DNA of 64,000 nt from Pseudomonadota bacterium (GTDB lineage Bacteria; Pseudomonadota; Alphaproteobacteria; Acetobacterales; Acetobacteraceae): NCBI GenBank assembly GCA_021845595.1, contig JAJZVV010000008.1, positions 1 through 64,000 on the forward strand, in the 5' to 3' direction. Shown here piece by piece: positions 45,110 through 53,662 of the stretch (positions are counted from its first letter, which is position 1; each line of letters begins with the position of its first letter). The position numbers and the translations under genes were made by a program. The notes under the pieces were generated by a model. That model saw only the letters and a program-made list of their open reading frames with translations. It made no database searches and was not told the origin of the DNA.

Positions 45110-45270
45110 AGTGGCCTGCTTATCCGCTCCGCCCGTCGCTGAATGCGACGGACTTCGCGGGCAGGACACTAGAGTAGGATGACATCGCCTTCGCTCCGCC
45201 ATCCCACTCTGGCTCTCTGTATGATCGCGTGATTCAGACCTACGGCAATTCCGCCTACGGTCATCACGCT
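45110..45270. repeat. Further palindromic elements (two or three)
   Basis: First, AGTGGCCTGC (45110-45119) pairs with GCAGGACACT (45161-45170, one mismatch), enclosing a CCGTCGC/GCGACGG hairpin (45133-45151). Next, AGAGTAGGATG (45171-45181) pairs with CATCCCACTCT (45200-45210). Then GCGTGAT (45227-45233) with ATCACGC (45263-45269). Ends AGAG/CTCT recall the palindromes at 59-187, suggesting a dispersed family. They fill the gap up to tRNA-Arg; no gene is seen in it. Confidence 0.65.
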
Positions 45271-45293
45271 CTAACCCCACTGCCGGCCGCGCA

Positions 45294-45370
45294 GCGCCCT
45301 TAGCTCAGTCGGATAGAGCAACAGCCTTCTAAGCTGTGGGTCGGTGGTTCGAGTCCACCAGGGCGCGCCA
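45294..45370 (+). tRNA. tRNA-Arg (anticodon UCU)
   Basis: Acceptor GCGCCCT (45294-45300) pairs with AGGGCGC (45360-45366), discriminator G, encoded CCA (45368-45370). Anticodon arm ACAGC-CT-TCT-AA-GCTGT and T arm GGTGG-TTCGAGT-CCACC are complete. Reads the rare arginine codons AGA/AGG. Confidence 0.96.
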
Positions 45371-45553
45371 AGCATCTGCAGCGGTTGGAGTGCGACCTCA
45401 GCCCCACCCAGGCGCAACGGCGAAGCGCGGTTGCCCGGCATGGTCGGCCGGTGCGGCTTGTGCAAGCCGAGCCGATCGACCGGCAAGCGGATGCGGGCAG
45501 TCTCGGTGCGCAGCGGCGTAGCATCGTTATTCCTGATCGGATATAACGAGGCC

Positions 45554-45931
45554 ATGAGCAGCGACCGAGACCCCGCACGGCATCCAAGCATCGACGCCGC
45601 CGGCCTCGATTGGGTCGAGGTCACGGATCACGGCCGGCGCGTGCGCCTGCACGTGCGCGACGATACCGGCCGGCCCGCGTCGCTATCCCTTCCCGCCTGC
45701 GCGCTGAACGCGGTGTTATCCGCGGTGCCGGCGGAGAGCGACCCGCGATCGGCGGGTGCGACGGTGCATCGGCTCGATGGCTGGTCGCTCGGCCGCGGGC
45801 CCGACGGGTTCGTGCTGACCCTGCACCGTGCCGACGGCAGCCGCATCGCCTTCGCGATCGCCGGGTGGCAGATCGCCGCCATCGCGAGCCTGGCCGGGCA
45901 GGACGCCGTTCCGCGCGATCGGCTGAACTGA
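45554..45931 (+). CDS. Hypothetical protein, small
   Basis: 125 aa from the ATG at 45554. Has a beta-rich, Arg/Asp-rich composition (DWVEVTDHGRRVRLHVRDD, then DGWSLGRGPDGFVLTLHRADGSRIAFAIAG). No signal peptide or membrane segment. I do not recognise a family. The longer open frame upstream runs through the tRNA-Arg 3' end and is not used. About 180 bp between tRNA and start show no other gene. Confidence 0.6.
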   Translation: MSSDRDPARHPSIDAAGLDWVEVTDHGRRVRLHVRDDTGRPASLSLPACALNAVLSAVPAESDPRSAGATVHRLDGWSLGRGPDGFVLTLHRADGSRIAFAIAGWQIAAIASLAGQDAVPRDRLN

Positions 45932-46018
45932 GGCGGGAGCAGCCGCGACCTCGACACGGCGGCCGCCGGCCGAGGCGGAGGACTGGTCCGCCCCAGCCGT
46001 AGCCGCCCGCACCTGCGC

Positions 46019-48817
46019 TCAGAAACTATGGATCTGCGCGGTGTTGAGGCTGGCGACGCCGGCGAAGATGATTTTCGTGTTGTCGGCCAGCGTCACCGTG
46101 GTTGAGCCGCCGGCACTGGTCTGCCCGGTGATGGCGCCGGCGCCGTAGCCGAACAAATCCACCTGGTCGGCGGCGGAGAAATGCCAGATCGTCTCGGTCC
46201 CGCCGGCCGCGCCCTTGGTGAACTCGAACACGTTCGCCCCGCTCCCCGCCACGATCACCGCGTTGCCGGTGCCGGCGACGAAACTGTCATTGCCCGCGCC
46301 GCCGAAGACCGTCGTGTTGCCGGTGCCGGCGAAGAAGATGTCGTTGCCCGAGGCGCCGCCGCCGTTCAGCGTCGTGTTGCCGGTGCCGTAGCCGACGAAC
46401 GTATTGCCGTTGCTGGCGCCGAACAGATTGATCGCACCGCCGGCCCCGGCAAACAGCACCGCCGCCGGGCTGTTCGCCGCCGAGACCACGGTGCTCTGGC
46501 TCGATTGCGCGTCGTAAAGCAGGCTGCCGGTGTTCTGGAAGAATTCATCCGAACCGCCGGTGCCGGCCCACACCGAGGCATTGCCCGCCCCGCCCACCAT
46601 CGTCGCCGCGCCCTGCTGGACGGCGAACTCCGTCGTCTCGCCGCCCATGAAGTAGACATACTTGCCCGAGCCGCCGAACAGCGTCGCCTGGCCCGAGCCG
46701 CCGAGGATCGTGCCGGTGCCCGTGGTGTTGCCGACGAATTCCAGCCCGGCGCTCGAATTCAGCTCATAGAGCCCGCCGCCGGCATTGGCGAAGATCGTCT
46801 CCTGCCCAGCCCCCGCCGCCACCGTGTCCTGCCCGCCGGAATTGACCACCGTGTTGGCGCCGCTGTTGCCGCCGAACACCTCCGCGCCCGCGGCGTTGAG
46901 GAATTCGGTCTGCCCCGAGGCGTTCGAGCCGACGATGGTGTCCGCTCCGTTCGACGAAACCATCTCCTGCGAGCCGCTGAGGAAGGCGAGATTCTGGCCG
47001 GTGCCGGTGGTGATGCTGTCGGCCCCGGCCGACGCGTAGATGGTGTTGGCGCCGTTGCCGGTGAACACGGCGTCGTTCGCCGCGGTGGTGATGGTGCTGT
47101 TGCCGGAACCGCCGATGATCGTGTGCTGACCATGCGAATCGACGATCGAGCCGCCGCCGGCGCCATTGGCGATCAATTGATCCGGCGCCGCATTGTTGCC
47201 GACGGTGAGGTTGGTGGTATTGGGCCCCGCAGCGATGAGCGCGCTATAGAAGGCGGGCATGGCAACGGCTGCCCCCGCGGCAGGAGCGCTGGCGAACGCA
47301 ATGCTCCGCGCGCCCGAACCGGCGGCGAAGCCGAGGCCGGTCGGGGCCACCGAGACGAGCGGCGGGCCGCCGCCCAGATCAACGGTGCTCCATTGCGCGA
47401 TCGCCGCCTGCTCGGCGGCGGTATAGTCCGACAGATCGAGCCCGAGCGCGCCCCGATCCAGCGCGCCGCCCGGGGTGATGGCGATCGCCGCACCGGTGGC
47501 CGAATTGCTCAGCGCCAGCCCGGCCCCTGCGGTCAGGTTCGCCAGGTCAAGCGCCACGGAGGTGCCGGTGTTGAAGAACACGTCCAGCGTCGACGCGTTG
47601 GCGAAGACCGCGGCGGAGATGGTGCCGTTGGCGAGCAGCGTATCCCCGGCGGCGAGACCATCGAGCGTGAGCGTGTTGCCGACCATGCTGTTGCCGCCGA
47701 AATCCAGGGTCTCGCCCTGGCTCGTCGGCGCCGCGAACTTCACATCGCCATAGGCGGCGCCGCTGGCGATGGTGAGATCCGCCCCCAGGTCCAGTGTCGT
47801 GCCACCGGTATAGGTGGCCGAGTTGCCCAGGATCACGTTGCCGGGGCCCTGGATCACCAGCGCGCCGGCGCCGGCATTGGTACCGGTGCCGCTCGAGCCC
47901 GTCTGGTCGGCGACCGGGTCGGCGACGTTCAGTGTCTGTCCGGCGGCGGCGGCGAGGGTGACTGCGCCATTGCCCTGGATGAAGATCCCGGCGCCGAAGC
48001 CATTGCCGGAGCCAGCTTGGGGTCCGGTCGAGCTGCCGCCCTGGCCGCCGCCGACGCTCGCGCCGGCCAGACTGCCGGTGCTGAGGGTCAGGACGCCGCC
48101 CTGCTGGACGAAGATGTCGCCGCCCGCACCGAGGCCGCCGCCGCCGCCCGCCGCGCCCGATCCGCCGCCGAAGCCGCCGGCGGCAGGAGTCAAACCCGAC
48201 CCGCCGCCGCCGCCGCCGAATCCACCCGCGCCGCCTGGTCCTGGAATTAGGGTCGCCAGCCCGCCGCCACCACCACCGCCGCCGCCGAAGCCGCCAGCCA
48301 ATCCCGGCGCGCCGAGCAAGTTGGTAAGGCCGCCGATTCCCCCGCTCGGCAGCAATCCCAAATCGGCGCCGCCGCCATTGCCACCGTTGGCGCCGGCTAG
48401 CCCATTCCCCCCCTGGCCACCCACAGCCGCATCGGCGCTGAAGCTCACCGAACTGAGCGCCACCGTCGCGCTGCTGCCGACGAACAGCCCGCCACCCGCG
48501 CCCATGCCGCCGCCGCCACCCGCGACCCCGCCCGCCTGCCCCACAGCGAGAGCGTGGGCGACGGTCAGGTCGTTGATGCTGACAGAGCCGGAGAGGACGG
48601 CAAGGCCCCGATACGTATAGGTGCCATCGAGGGTGAACCCGCCGCCGTTGATGACCAGCGAGACGCCGCTATGCAGGGCGATGGCCGGCAGGTTCGCCGA
48701 TTCGACGATCGAGTTCTGCAGCGTCAGCGTCGCGGTGCCGCTGGTCTGCGCGTCGATCAGCGTAATATCGCTGGCCAGCAGTGCGCTGGTGGTGACATCG
48801 AACGTCGTGCTGGACAT
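46019..48817 (-). CDS. Large Gly/Ala-rich repeat protein, putative type I secreted adhesin
   Basis: 932 aa. The N-terminus (MSSTTFDVTTSALL) has no signal peptide. Residues about 100-270 are Gly-rich runs. A middle part (about 280-500) looks beta-helical. From about 530 there are short GN-x-T-V/G-G-x-G-N repeats, such as NDSFVAGTGNAVIVAGSG and GTGNTTVFGGAGN, in parallel RTX-like fashion. The C-terminus (TETIWHFSAADQVDLFGYGAG, then TKIIFAGVASL) matches in layout the protein at 16133. Probably a surface or biofilm protein. It is followed by no gene within 80 bp on its 3' side. Confidence 0.8.
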   Translation of the reverse strand: MSSTTFDVTTSALLASDITLIDAQTSGTATLTLQNSIVESANLPAIALHSGVSLVINGGGFTLDGTYTYRGLAVLSGSVSINDLTVAHALAVGQAGGVAGGGGGMGAGGGLFVGSSATVALSSVSFSADAAVGGQGGNGLAGANGGNGGGADLGLLPSGGIGGLTNLLGAPGLAGGFGGGGGGGGGLATLIPGPGGAGGFGGGGGGSGLTPAAGGFGGGSGAAGGGGGLGAGGDIFVQQGGVLTLSTGSLAGASVGGGQGGSSTGPQAGSGNGFGAGIFIQGNGAVTLAAAAGQTLNVADPVADQTGSSGTGTNAGAGALVIQGPGNVILGNSATYTGGTTLDLGADLTIASGAAYGDVKFAAPTSQGETLDFGGNSMVGNTLTLDGLAAGDTLLANGTISAAVFANASTLDVFFNTGTSVALDLANLTAGAGLALSNSATGAAIAITPGGALDRGALGLDLSDYTAAEQAAIAQWSTVDLGGGPPLVSVAPTGLGFAAGSGARSIAFASAPAAGAAVAMPAFYSALIAAGPNTTNLTVGNNAAPDQLIANGAGGGSIVDSHGQHTIIGGSGNSTITTAANDAVFTGNGANTIYASAGADSITTGTGQNLAFLSGSQEMVSSNGADTIVGSNASGQTEFLNAAGAEVFGGNSGANTVVNSGGQDTVAAGAGQETIFANAGGGLYELNSSAGLEFVGNTTGTGTILGGSGQATLFGGSGKYVYFMGGETTEFAVQQGAATMVGGAGNASVWAGTGGSDEFFQNTGSLLYDAQSSQSTVVSAANSPAAVLFAGAGGAINLFGASNGNTFVGYGTGNTTLNGGGASGNDIFFAGTGNTTVFGGAGNDSFVAGTGNAVIVAGSGANVFEFTKGAAGGTETIWHFSAADQVDLFGYGAGAITGQTSAGGSTTVTLADNTKIIFAGVASLNTAQIHSF

Positions 48818-48889
48818 GATAGCGTTCCCACTCCCCCGTATGCGACGTGTTTAACAATTCGCAGGAACGTTGCGTAGGGGGATGAGCCG

Positions 48890-49534
48890 CTAGCCGGCAG
48901 AGAGATAAGTACACAATCGCGTGATGACCGCACGGAACATCTCTTCGGTCAGCCGACGTGTCGCGGTATTGTAACGCGAGACGTGAAAGCTCTCGAAGAG
49001 GCGTCGCCCGCCGGGCAGTGCGTGTTCCGCGCCGTGAGCGAACGGATGGGCACGCAGGGCTAGGCCATGGGCCCGCAGCACCGCCTCGTGAGCGATGCGG
49101 CCGAGCGCGAGAATCGCACGCAGGTTAGGCATCGCCGCCAGTTCGGCGGCCAGAAACGGCCGGCACGCCGCGATCTCGGCTGGCAGCGGCTTGTTTTCCG
49201 GCGGCACGCAGCGCACCGCGTTGACGATGCGGCAATCACGCAACGCGAGACCGTCACCGGCATCGGCGCCGTAGACGCCATCGGCAAGCCCCGCGGCACG
49301 CAGCGTCGCATAGAGCAGAATGCCGGCATGGTCGCCGGTGAAAGGGCGGCCGGTCCGGTTGGCGCCCTTCAGCCCCGGCGCGAGGCCGACGAGGAGGAGC
49401 GGCGCCGTCCGCGGCCCGAACCCTGGCACCGGCGCGTTGAACCAGCCTGGCCAAGCGGCCCGGTTGGCCGTGCGGAACGCGGCCAGACGGGGGCAGAGGC
49501 CGCAGTCCGGCCCAGGTTCGCCGGACAGAGGCAC
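48890..49534 (-). CDS. Uracil-DNA glycosylase, family 5 (UDGb)
   Basis: 214 aa, starts with GTG at 49534. Motif 1 GLAPGLKGANRTGRPFTGD and the late motif HVSRYNTATRRLT identify UDGb. Four Cys (C11, C14, C109, C124) would bind a [4Fe-4S] cluster. It removes uracil and some other deaminated bases from DNA. Starts 3 bp after the stop of the NYN-domain gene, so they form an operon. UDGb has no catalytic Asp in motif 1; here the position is Ala (LAPG), as expected. Confidence 0.93.
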   Translation of the reverse strand: MPLSGEPGPDCGLCPRLAAFRTANRAAWPGWFNAPVPGFGPRTAPLLLVGLAPGLKGANRTGRPFTGDHAGILLYATLRAAGLADGVYGADAGDGLALRDCRIVNAVRCVPPENKPLPAEIAACRPFLAAELAAMPNLRAILALGRIAHEAVLRAHGLALRAHPFAHGAEHALPGGRRLFESFHVSRYNTATRRLTEEMFRAVITRLCTYLSAG

Positions 49535-49537
49535 GGC

Positions 49538-50143
49538 TCAGCCGGCGTCGGCCGGATGATCCGCATAGGGCTCCGCCGGTGTCGGGCGGGTGCCCTGCCG
49601 CGGCCGGGGCTCCATCTGCCGGCGAGTGAATTCCGGCGCCACATCCGCGAGTTCCACGAATTCGTCGGCCTGGCGCCGGAGCTCGTCGGCGACCATCGGT
49701 GGCGAGGTGCGAACCGATGAGATGACGGTCACGCGGACGCACTGGCGCTGGACTGCCTCGACCAGGCGGCGGAAATCGGAGTCGCCGCTGAACAGCACGG
49801 CGTGATCGAGCTTCGGGGCGAGTTCGAGCATGTCGATCGCCAGCTCGATGTCCATATTGCCCTTGATCCGCCGCCGGCCTGCGCTGTCGGTGAATTCCTT
49901 TGCCGGCTTGGTGACCAGCGTGTATCCGTTATATGCGAGCCAGTCGGTGAGCGGCTTGATCGGTGAATATTCTTCGGTCTCCAGGATCGCCGAATAATAA
50001 TAGGCGCGGATCAGGTGACATTGGCGGCGAAAAAACCCAAGGAGACTCCTGTAATCTACATCAAAGCCCAGATTTCTGGATGCAGAATACAGATTTGCTC
50101 CGTCAATGAACAACGCGGTGCGTTCATTTTGTAGGAAATGCAT
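49538..50143 (-). CDS. NYN-domain (LabA/DUF88-like) protein
   Basis: 201 aa. PIN-like NYN fold: TALFIDGANLYSA (acidic D14), KGNMDIELAIDML, and LFSGDSDFRRLV, the acidic cluster typical of nuclease-type NYN domains. Members are suggested to act on RNA. In an operon with UDGb, divergent from folK across a 165-bp region. The C-terminal 40 residues are Pro/Arg-rich and probably disordered. Confidence 0.9.
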   Translation of the reverse strand: MHFLQNERTALFIDGANLYSASRNLGFDVDYRSLLGFFRRQCHLIRAYYYSAILETEEYSPIKPLTDWLAYNGYTLVTKPAKEFTDSAGRRRIKGNMDIELAIDMLELAPKLDHAVLFSGDSDFRRLVEAVQRQCVRVTVISSVRTSPPMVADELRRQADEFVELADVAPEFTRRQMEPRPRQGTRPTPAEPYADHPADAG

Positions 50144-50308
50144 GTATGGAACCTTCCGGTATCGCTAATCGGACTATGCGCCTGTCCGAGCGGCAGTCTC
50201 ACCGGTCGCAGTCTCAACTGGGCAGTCTCAACTGATTTGGTCTGCTTCGCCCGAATGGCAATGTCTCTTTCATAGACCCGGCGTACGCACCGGGGAAGGG
50301 GGTTCGGC

Positions 50309-50815
50309 ATGATTATCGTTGCGCTCGGCGCAAACATCCCGGCCCCGGATGGCGCCCCGCCGCTCGTCACGCTGCGGCGCGCGCTCGGCGCCCTGGCCGC
50401 GCTGCCTGGGCTCCAACTCGTCGGCACTTCGCGGGCCTGGAGCAGCGCGCCCGTTCCGCCCTCCGCGCAACCCCGCTATCTCAATGCCGTCGCCGGCCTC
50501 GTGGGGACCGCGGATCCGGTCTGGCTGCTCGGTGCCCTGCAGGGAATCGAGGCCGCCGCCGGGCGCCGGCGCAGCGTGGCCAATGCGCCACGCCCGCTCG
50601 ATCTCGACATCATCGACCTCGATGGACTCGTACGGAGCTGCCCGGACCCGGTCCTGCCGCATCCGCGTGCGCATCAGCGCGGCTTCGTCCTGCGACCGCT
50701 GGCCGAGCTGGTGCCGGACTGGACTCACCCGGCCACCGGCGCGACGCTCGCCAGCCTCATCGCCGCCCTGCCCGCTGAGGATCTGGTGCCATTTGGGCCA
50801 CTCGCGCCGCTCTGA
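50309..50815 (+). CDS. folK: HPPK, 2-amino-4-hydroxy-6-hydroxymethyldihydropteridine pyrophosphokinase
   Basis: 168 aa. HPPK landmarks: LGANIPAPDG start, YLNAVAGL, RPLDLDIIDLDG (the catalytic Asp pair), and LPHPRAHQRGFVLRPLAEL. It transfers pyrophosphate from ATP to the pterin in folate synthesis, before dihydropteroate synthase. Divergent from the NYN gene. Many relatives have rpoZ downstream; here the downstream region is unusual (331 bp without gene, then a repeat protein). Confidence 0.94.
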   Translation: MIIVALGANIPAPDGAPPLVTLRRALGALAALPGLQLVGTSRAWSSAPVPPSAQPRYLNAVAGLVGTADPVWLLGALQGIEAAAGRRRSVANAPRPLDLDIIDLDGLVRSCPDPVLPHPRAHQRGFVLRPLAELVPDWTHPATGATLASLIAALPAEDLVPFGPLAPL

Positions 50816-50952
50816 GCATCCCTGGGGGCGCGCTCTGGCCCCCCGATCGGCACATGGCAGCGCCGCGCACGGCGGAATTGTGGAAATATGTGTATCCAAC
50901 CGGCGCCGTCGACCGTAATGGGCAGGCGCGGTGCCACGATCCCTACGTACAT

Positions 50953-50987
50953 CCGCCACGGCCCGAGTGATTGCATCTCCGTGGCGG
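50953..50987. promoter_or_regulatory. Inverted repeat in the gap downstream of folK
   Basis: CCGCCACGG (50953-50961) and CCGTGGCGG (50979-50987) are perfect 9-bp complements with a 17-bp spacer. It lies in the 331-bp interval 50816-51146 between folK and the repeat protein, in which I see no gene. It may be a weak terminator for folK or an operator for the repeat protein. Confidence 0.45.
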
Positions 50988-51146
50988 CTGCCTAAATGTT
51001 TATTCAACCGGCCAGAGCGCAGGACGCACCAATGGTGAGGTGTGACGACATCCGAGGCCGCCGAACCGGGCACGCGGAGCCAGGGAGTGGCTTTGGCGCG
51101 GATCGGGTGTCGAGCCGCTGGGCCACATGAGGACGGAGAGACAGGC

Positions 51147-51998
51147 ATGAAGGCGTTTCTTTTGGCGGGCGTGGCGGCGGCAGCGTTGGCGCTGCCCGGG
51201 ATCGCGCTGGCGGGCGGAGCCAGTGGGCCGTGCGGCCGCACCGTGAACACCGGCAGCGCGATCAGCGGCACGCCCACCGCAGCCCTGCGCACCGGGGACA
51301 ATTCGACAGTCGCCGCACTGCGCACCGACCAGAATTCGACGACCGCCGCGCTGCGCACCGATCAGAACTCGACCGTCGCTGCACTGCGGTCGCCGGAGAA
51401 TTCGACGACGGCCGCGCTGCGCACCGAGGAGAATTCGAAGACCGCCGCGCTGCGCACGGATCAGAACTCGACCGTCGCCGCACTGCGGTCGCCGGAGAAT
51501 TCGACGACAGCCGCGTTGCGCACGCCGGATAATTCCACCGTCGCCGCGCTGCGCACCGAGGAGAATTCGAAGACCGCCGCGCTGCGCACGGACCAGAACT
51601 CGACGGTCGCCGCACTGCGGTCGCCGGAGAATTCGACGACGGCCGCGTTGCGCACGCCGGATAATTCCACCGTCGCCGCGCTGCGCACCGAGGAGAATTC
51701 GAAGACCGCCGCGCTGCGCACTGACCAGAACTCGACCGTCGCCGCACTGCGGTCGCCGGAGAATTCGACGACGGCCGCGTTGCGCACGCCGGACAATTCC
51801 ACCGTCGCCGCGCTGCGCACCGAGGAGAATTCGAAGACCGCCGCGCTGCGCACGGACCAGAACTCGACGGTCGCCGCACTGCGGTCGCCGGAGAACTCGA
51901 CTGTCGCCGCGCTGCGCACGGATGAGAATTCGACGACGACGAAGAGCGACGGGTCGGAGCTGCGTCTCGCCTCCGCGCTCGAGCCCTGCCGGGAATAG
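51147..51998 (+). CDS. Exported protein of twenty 11-residue repeats
   Basis: 283 aa. A signal peptide (MKAFLLAGVAAAALALPGIALA) precedes 22 residues with one Cys (GPCGRTVNTG). Then 20 tandem 11-residue units (residues 45-264) of consensus AALR-x-x-x-N-S-T-V/T follow, and a short tail with a second Cys (ALEPCRE) that could pair with the first. The three variable residues alternate among TEE, TDQ, SPE and TPD, giving a four-unit, 44-residue super-repeat. I recognise no family. Eleven-residue periodicity is compatible with a right-handed (hendecad) coiled coil or a solenoid; the conserved N-S-T makes long helix less certain. RBS GGAGAG lies 9 bp upstream; a strong terminator follows. Confidence 0.85.
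   Translation: MKAFLLAGVAAAALALPGIALAGGASGPCGRTVNTGSAISGTPTAALRTGDNSTVAALRTDQNSTTAALRTDQNSTVAALRSPENSTTAALRTEENSKTAALRTDQNSTVAALRSPENSTTAALRTPDNSTVAALRTEENSKTAALRTDQNSTVAALRSPENSTTAALRTPDNSTVAALRTEENSKTAALRTDQNSTVAALRSPENSTTAALRTPDNSTVAALRTEENSKTAALRTDQNSTVAALRSPENSTVAALRTDENSTTTKSDGSELRLASALEPCRE
51279..51938 (+). repeat. 33-bp coding tandem array, 20 units
   Basis: Twenty consecutive 33-bp units inside the exported repeat gene. Units recur in blocks of four (132 bp) that are nearly identical at DNA level (blocks from units 5, 9 and 13), indicating recent expansion by recombination or slippage. Array length may vary between strains. Confidence 0.92.
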
Positions 51999-52022
51999 AG
52001 CTTCGTCCGCTTCAGCCAACCG

Positions 52023-52059
52023 GCCCGGCGCGAGGGATACGCCCCCGCGCCGGGCTTTT
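52023..52059 (+). terminator. Rho-independent terminator
   Basis: A 10-bp perfect stem GCCCGGCGCG (52023-52032) with CGCGCCGGGC (52046-52055), 13-nt loop, then TTTTC. Lies 24 bp after the repeat-protein stop. Confidence 0.88.
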
Positions 52060-52112
52060 CTTCGTACAGCCTGCCAACGTCCCTCAATCCAGACGGGAGG
52101 AGCACGCGCGGC

Positions 52113-53516
52113 ATGGATCCGGTTCCCGAGTTCCGAATCGAGCATGACAGCCTCGGCGAGGTCGCCGTGCCCGCGCACGCCTATTTCGGCGCGCAGACCC
52201 AGCGCGCGGTGGCGAATTTCCCCATTTCGGGGGTGCCGATCTCGCACCACGCGTCGCTGATCCGCGCGCTCGCCATGGTGAAGCAGGCGTCAGCCCGCAC
52301 CAACACGAAGCTTGGCAAGCTCACCGCCGTCAAGGCCAACGCCGTCGATGCCGCTGCTCAGGACGTGATTCTTGGCAAGCTGCATGGTGAGTTTCCCGTC
52401 GACGTCGTCCAGGGCGGCGCCGGCACGTCCACCAACATGAACATGAACGAGGTATTGGCCAACCGTGGCCTCGAGTGGCTCGGGCAGACGCGGGGTGCGT
52501 ATGCCGCCCTGCATCCCAACGACGACGTCAATCTCTCGCAATCGACCAACGACGTCTATCCGACCGCGGTTCGGCTTTCGATCCTGCTCGCACGCGAATC
52601 GCTTGGCAGCGCGCTCGAGCGGCTGGCGGTGGCGTTCGAGAAGCAGGCCGCGGCAACCGCGTCGATCGTCAAACTTGGCCGCACCCAGCTGCAGGATGCG
52701 GTGCCGATGACGCTCGGGCAGGAGCTGGGTGCGTTCGCCACGACCATCCGCGAGGATGAGCAGCGGCTGCAGGAGGGGGCGCGGCTGCTGCATGAGGTCA
52801 ATCTCGGCGGCACCGCGATCGGCACCGGGATCAACGCCGATCCCGAATTCGGCCCGCTCGCCATCGCCGAGCTTGGACGCATTTCCGGATTCCCGCTGAT
52901 CCAATCGTCCAATCTCGTCGAAGCGAGCTGGGACATGGGCGCGTTCGTCATGTTTTCCGGCGTGCTCAAGCGGGTCGCCGTGAAATTGTCGAAGATCGCC
53001 AATGATCTGCGGCTCCTCGCCTCGGGCCCGCGCGGCGGCATCGGCGAGATCGTGCTGCCGGCGATGCAGCCGGGCTCGTCGATCATGCCCGGCAAAGTCA
53101 ATCCGGTGATCCCCGAGGTGCTGAACCAGGTCTGCTTCCAGGTGATCGGCAATGACCTCGCCGTCACCCTCGCGGCCGAGGGCGGACAGTTGCAGCTCAA
53201 CGCCTTCGAGCCGATCATCGCCCACAATATCCTGACCTCGCTGGCACTTCTGACCAACGCGGTGGAGGTTTTCGCCGAGCGCTGCGTCGCCGGCATCACC
53301 CCGCGCGCCGATATCTGCGCGCGCCACGTCGAGGCGAGCATCGGCGCGGTCACGGCGCTGGTGCCGATCATCGGCTACGAACGCGCCGCGGCGCTGGCGC
53401 AAGAGGCCCTGGCGAGCGGGCGCACCGTGCGCGACCTGGCGCGCGAGCAGCACGGCATGAGTGGCGCGATGCTCGACGCGCTGCTCAATCCCACCCGGCT
53501 CGCCCGGGAGCCATAG
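52113..53516 (+). CDS. aspA: Aspartate ammonia-lyase
   Basis: 467 aa of the fumarase/aspartase superfamily. The signature GSSIMPGKVNPVIPEV (S322 is the catalytic-loop Ser) and GGAGTSTNMNMNEV are the aspartase form; fumarase would read TQCEA and SGTQSNMN. It reversibly deaminates L-aspartate to fumarate and ammonia. GGAGG precedes the ATG at 52113. The gene has its own promoter region after the terminator of the repeat gene. Length is normal for AspA. Confidence 0.93.
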   Translation: MDPVPEFRIEHDSLGEVAVPAHAYFGAQTQRAVANFPISGVPISHHASLIRALAMVKQASARTNTKLGKLTAVKANAVDAAAQDVILGKLHGEFPVDVVQGGAGTSTNMNMNEVLANRGLEWLGQTRGAYAALHPNDDVNLSQSTNDVYPTAVRLSILLARESLGSALERLAVAFEKQAAATASIVKLGRTQLQDAVPMTLGQELGAFATTIREDEQRLQEGARLLHEVNLGGTAIGTGINADPEFGPLAIAELGRISGFPLIQSSNLVEASWDMGAFVMFSGVLKRVAVKLSKIANDLRLLASGPRGGIGEIVLPAMQPGSSIMPGKVNPVIPEVLNQVCFQVIGNDLAVTLAAEGGQLQLNAFEPIIAHNILTSLALLTNAVEVFAERCVAGITPRADICARHVEASIGAVTALVPIIGYERAAALAQEALASGRTVRDLAREQHGMSGAMLDALLNPTRLAREP

Positions 53517-53662
53517 GCGCACCGCCCGCCGGGCGACCGGAGCAGGAAGGCCCAGCGCACCTATACCGAGGTCACGAAAACGCCGCCGGGCTGGTGCCAC
53601 AGCGGCGCATTCGGCAGGTCATTCCTGGCCAGATTTTGCGCGCCCAACGCGGGCGCCGCGTC

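Noticed and set aside
44631-45370. tRNA genes as integration sites for a genomic island
   Set aside because: No integrase, attachment-site duplication or mobility gene is found within the window.
46181-48250. A 689-residue plus-strand open frame opposite the large repeat protein
   Set aside because: Its repeats are reverse translations of the Gly-rich repeats; no RBS or family features.
51279-51938. Regular 33-bp repeats looking like a CRISPR array
   Set aside because: No variable spacers; repeats are contiguous, in frame and coding, and no cas genes lie near.
52113-53516. Class II fumarase (fumC) assignment
   Set aside because: GKVNPVIPEV and GGAGTSTNMN are aspartase signatures; fumarase would have TQCEA and SGTQSNMN.
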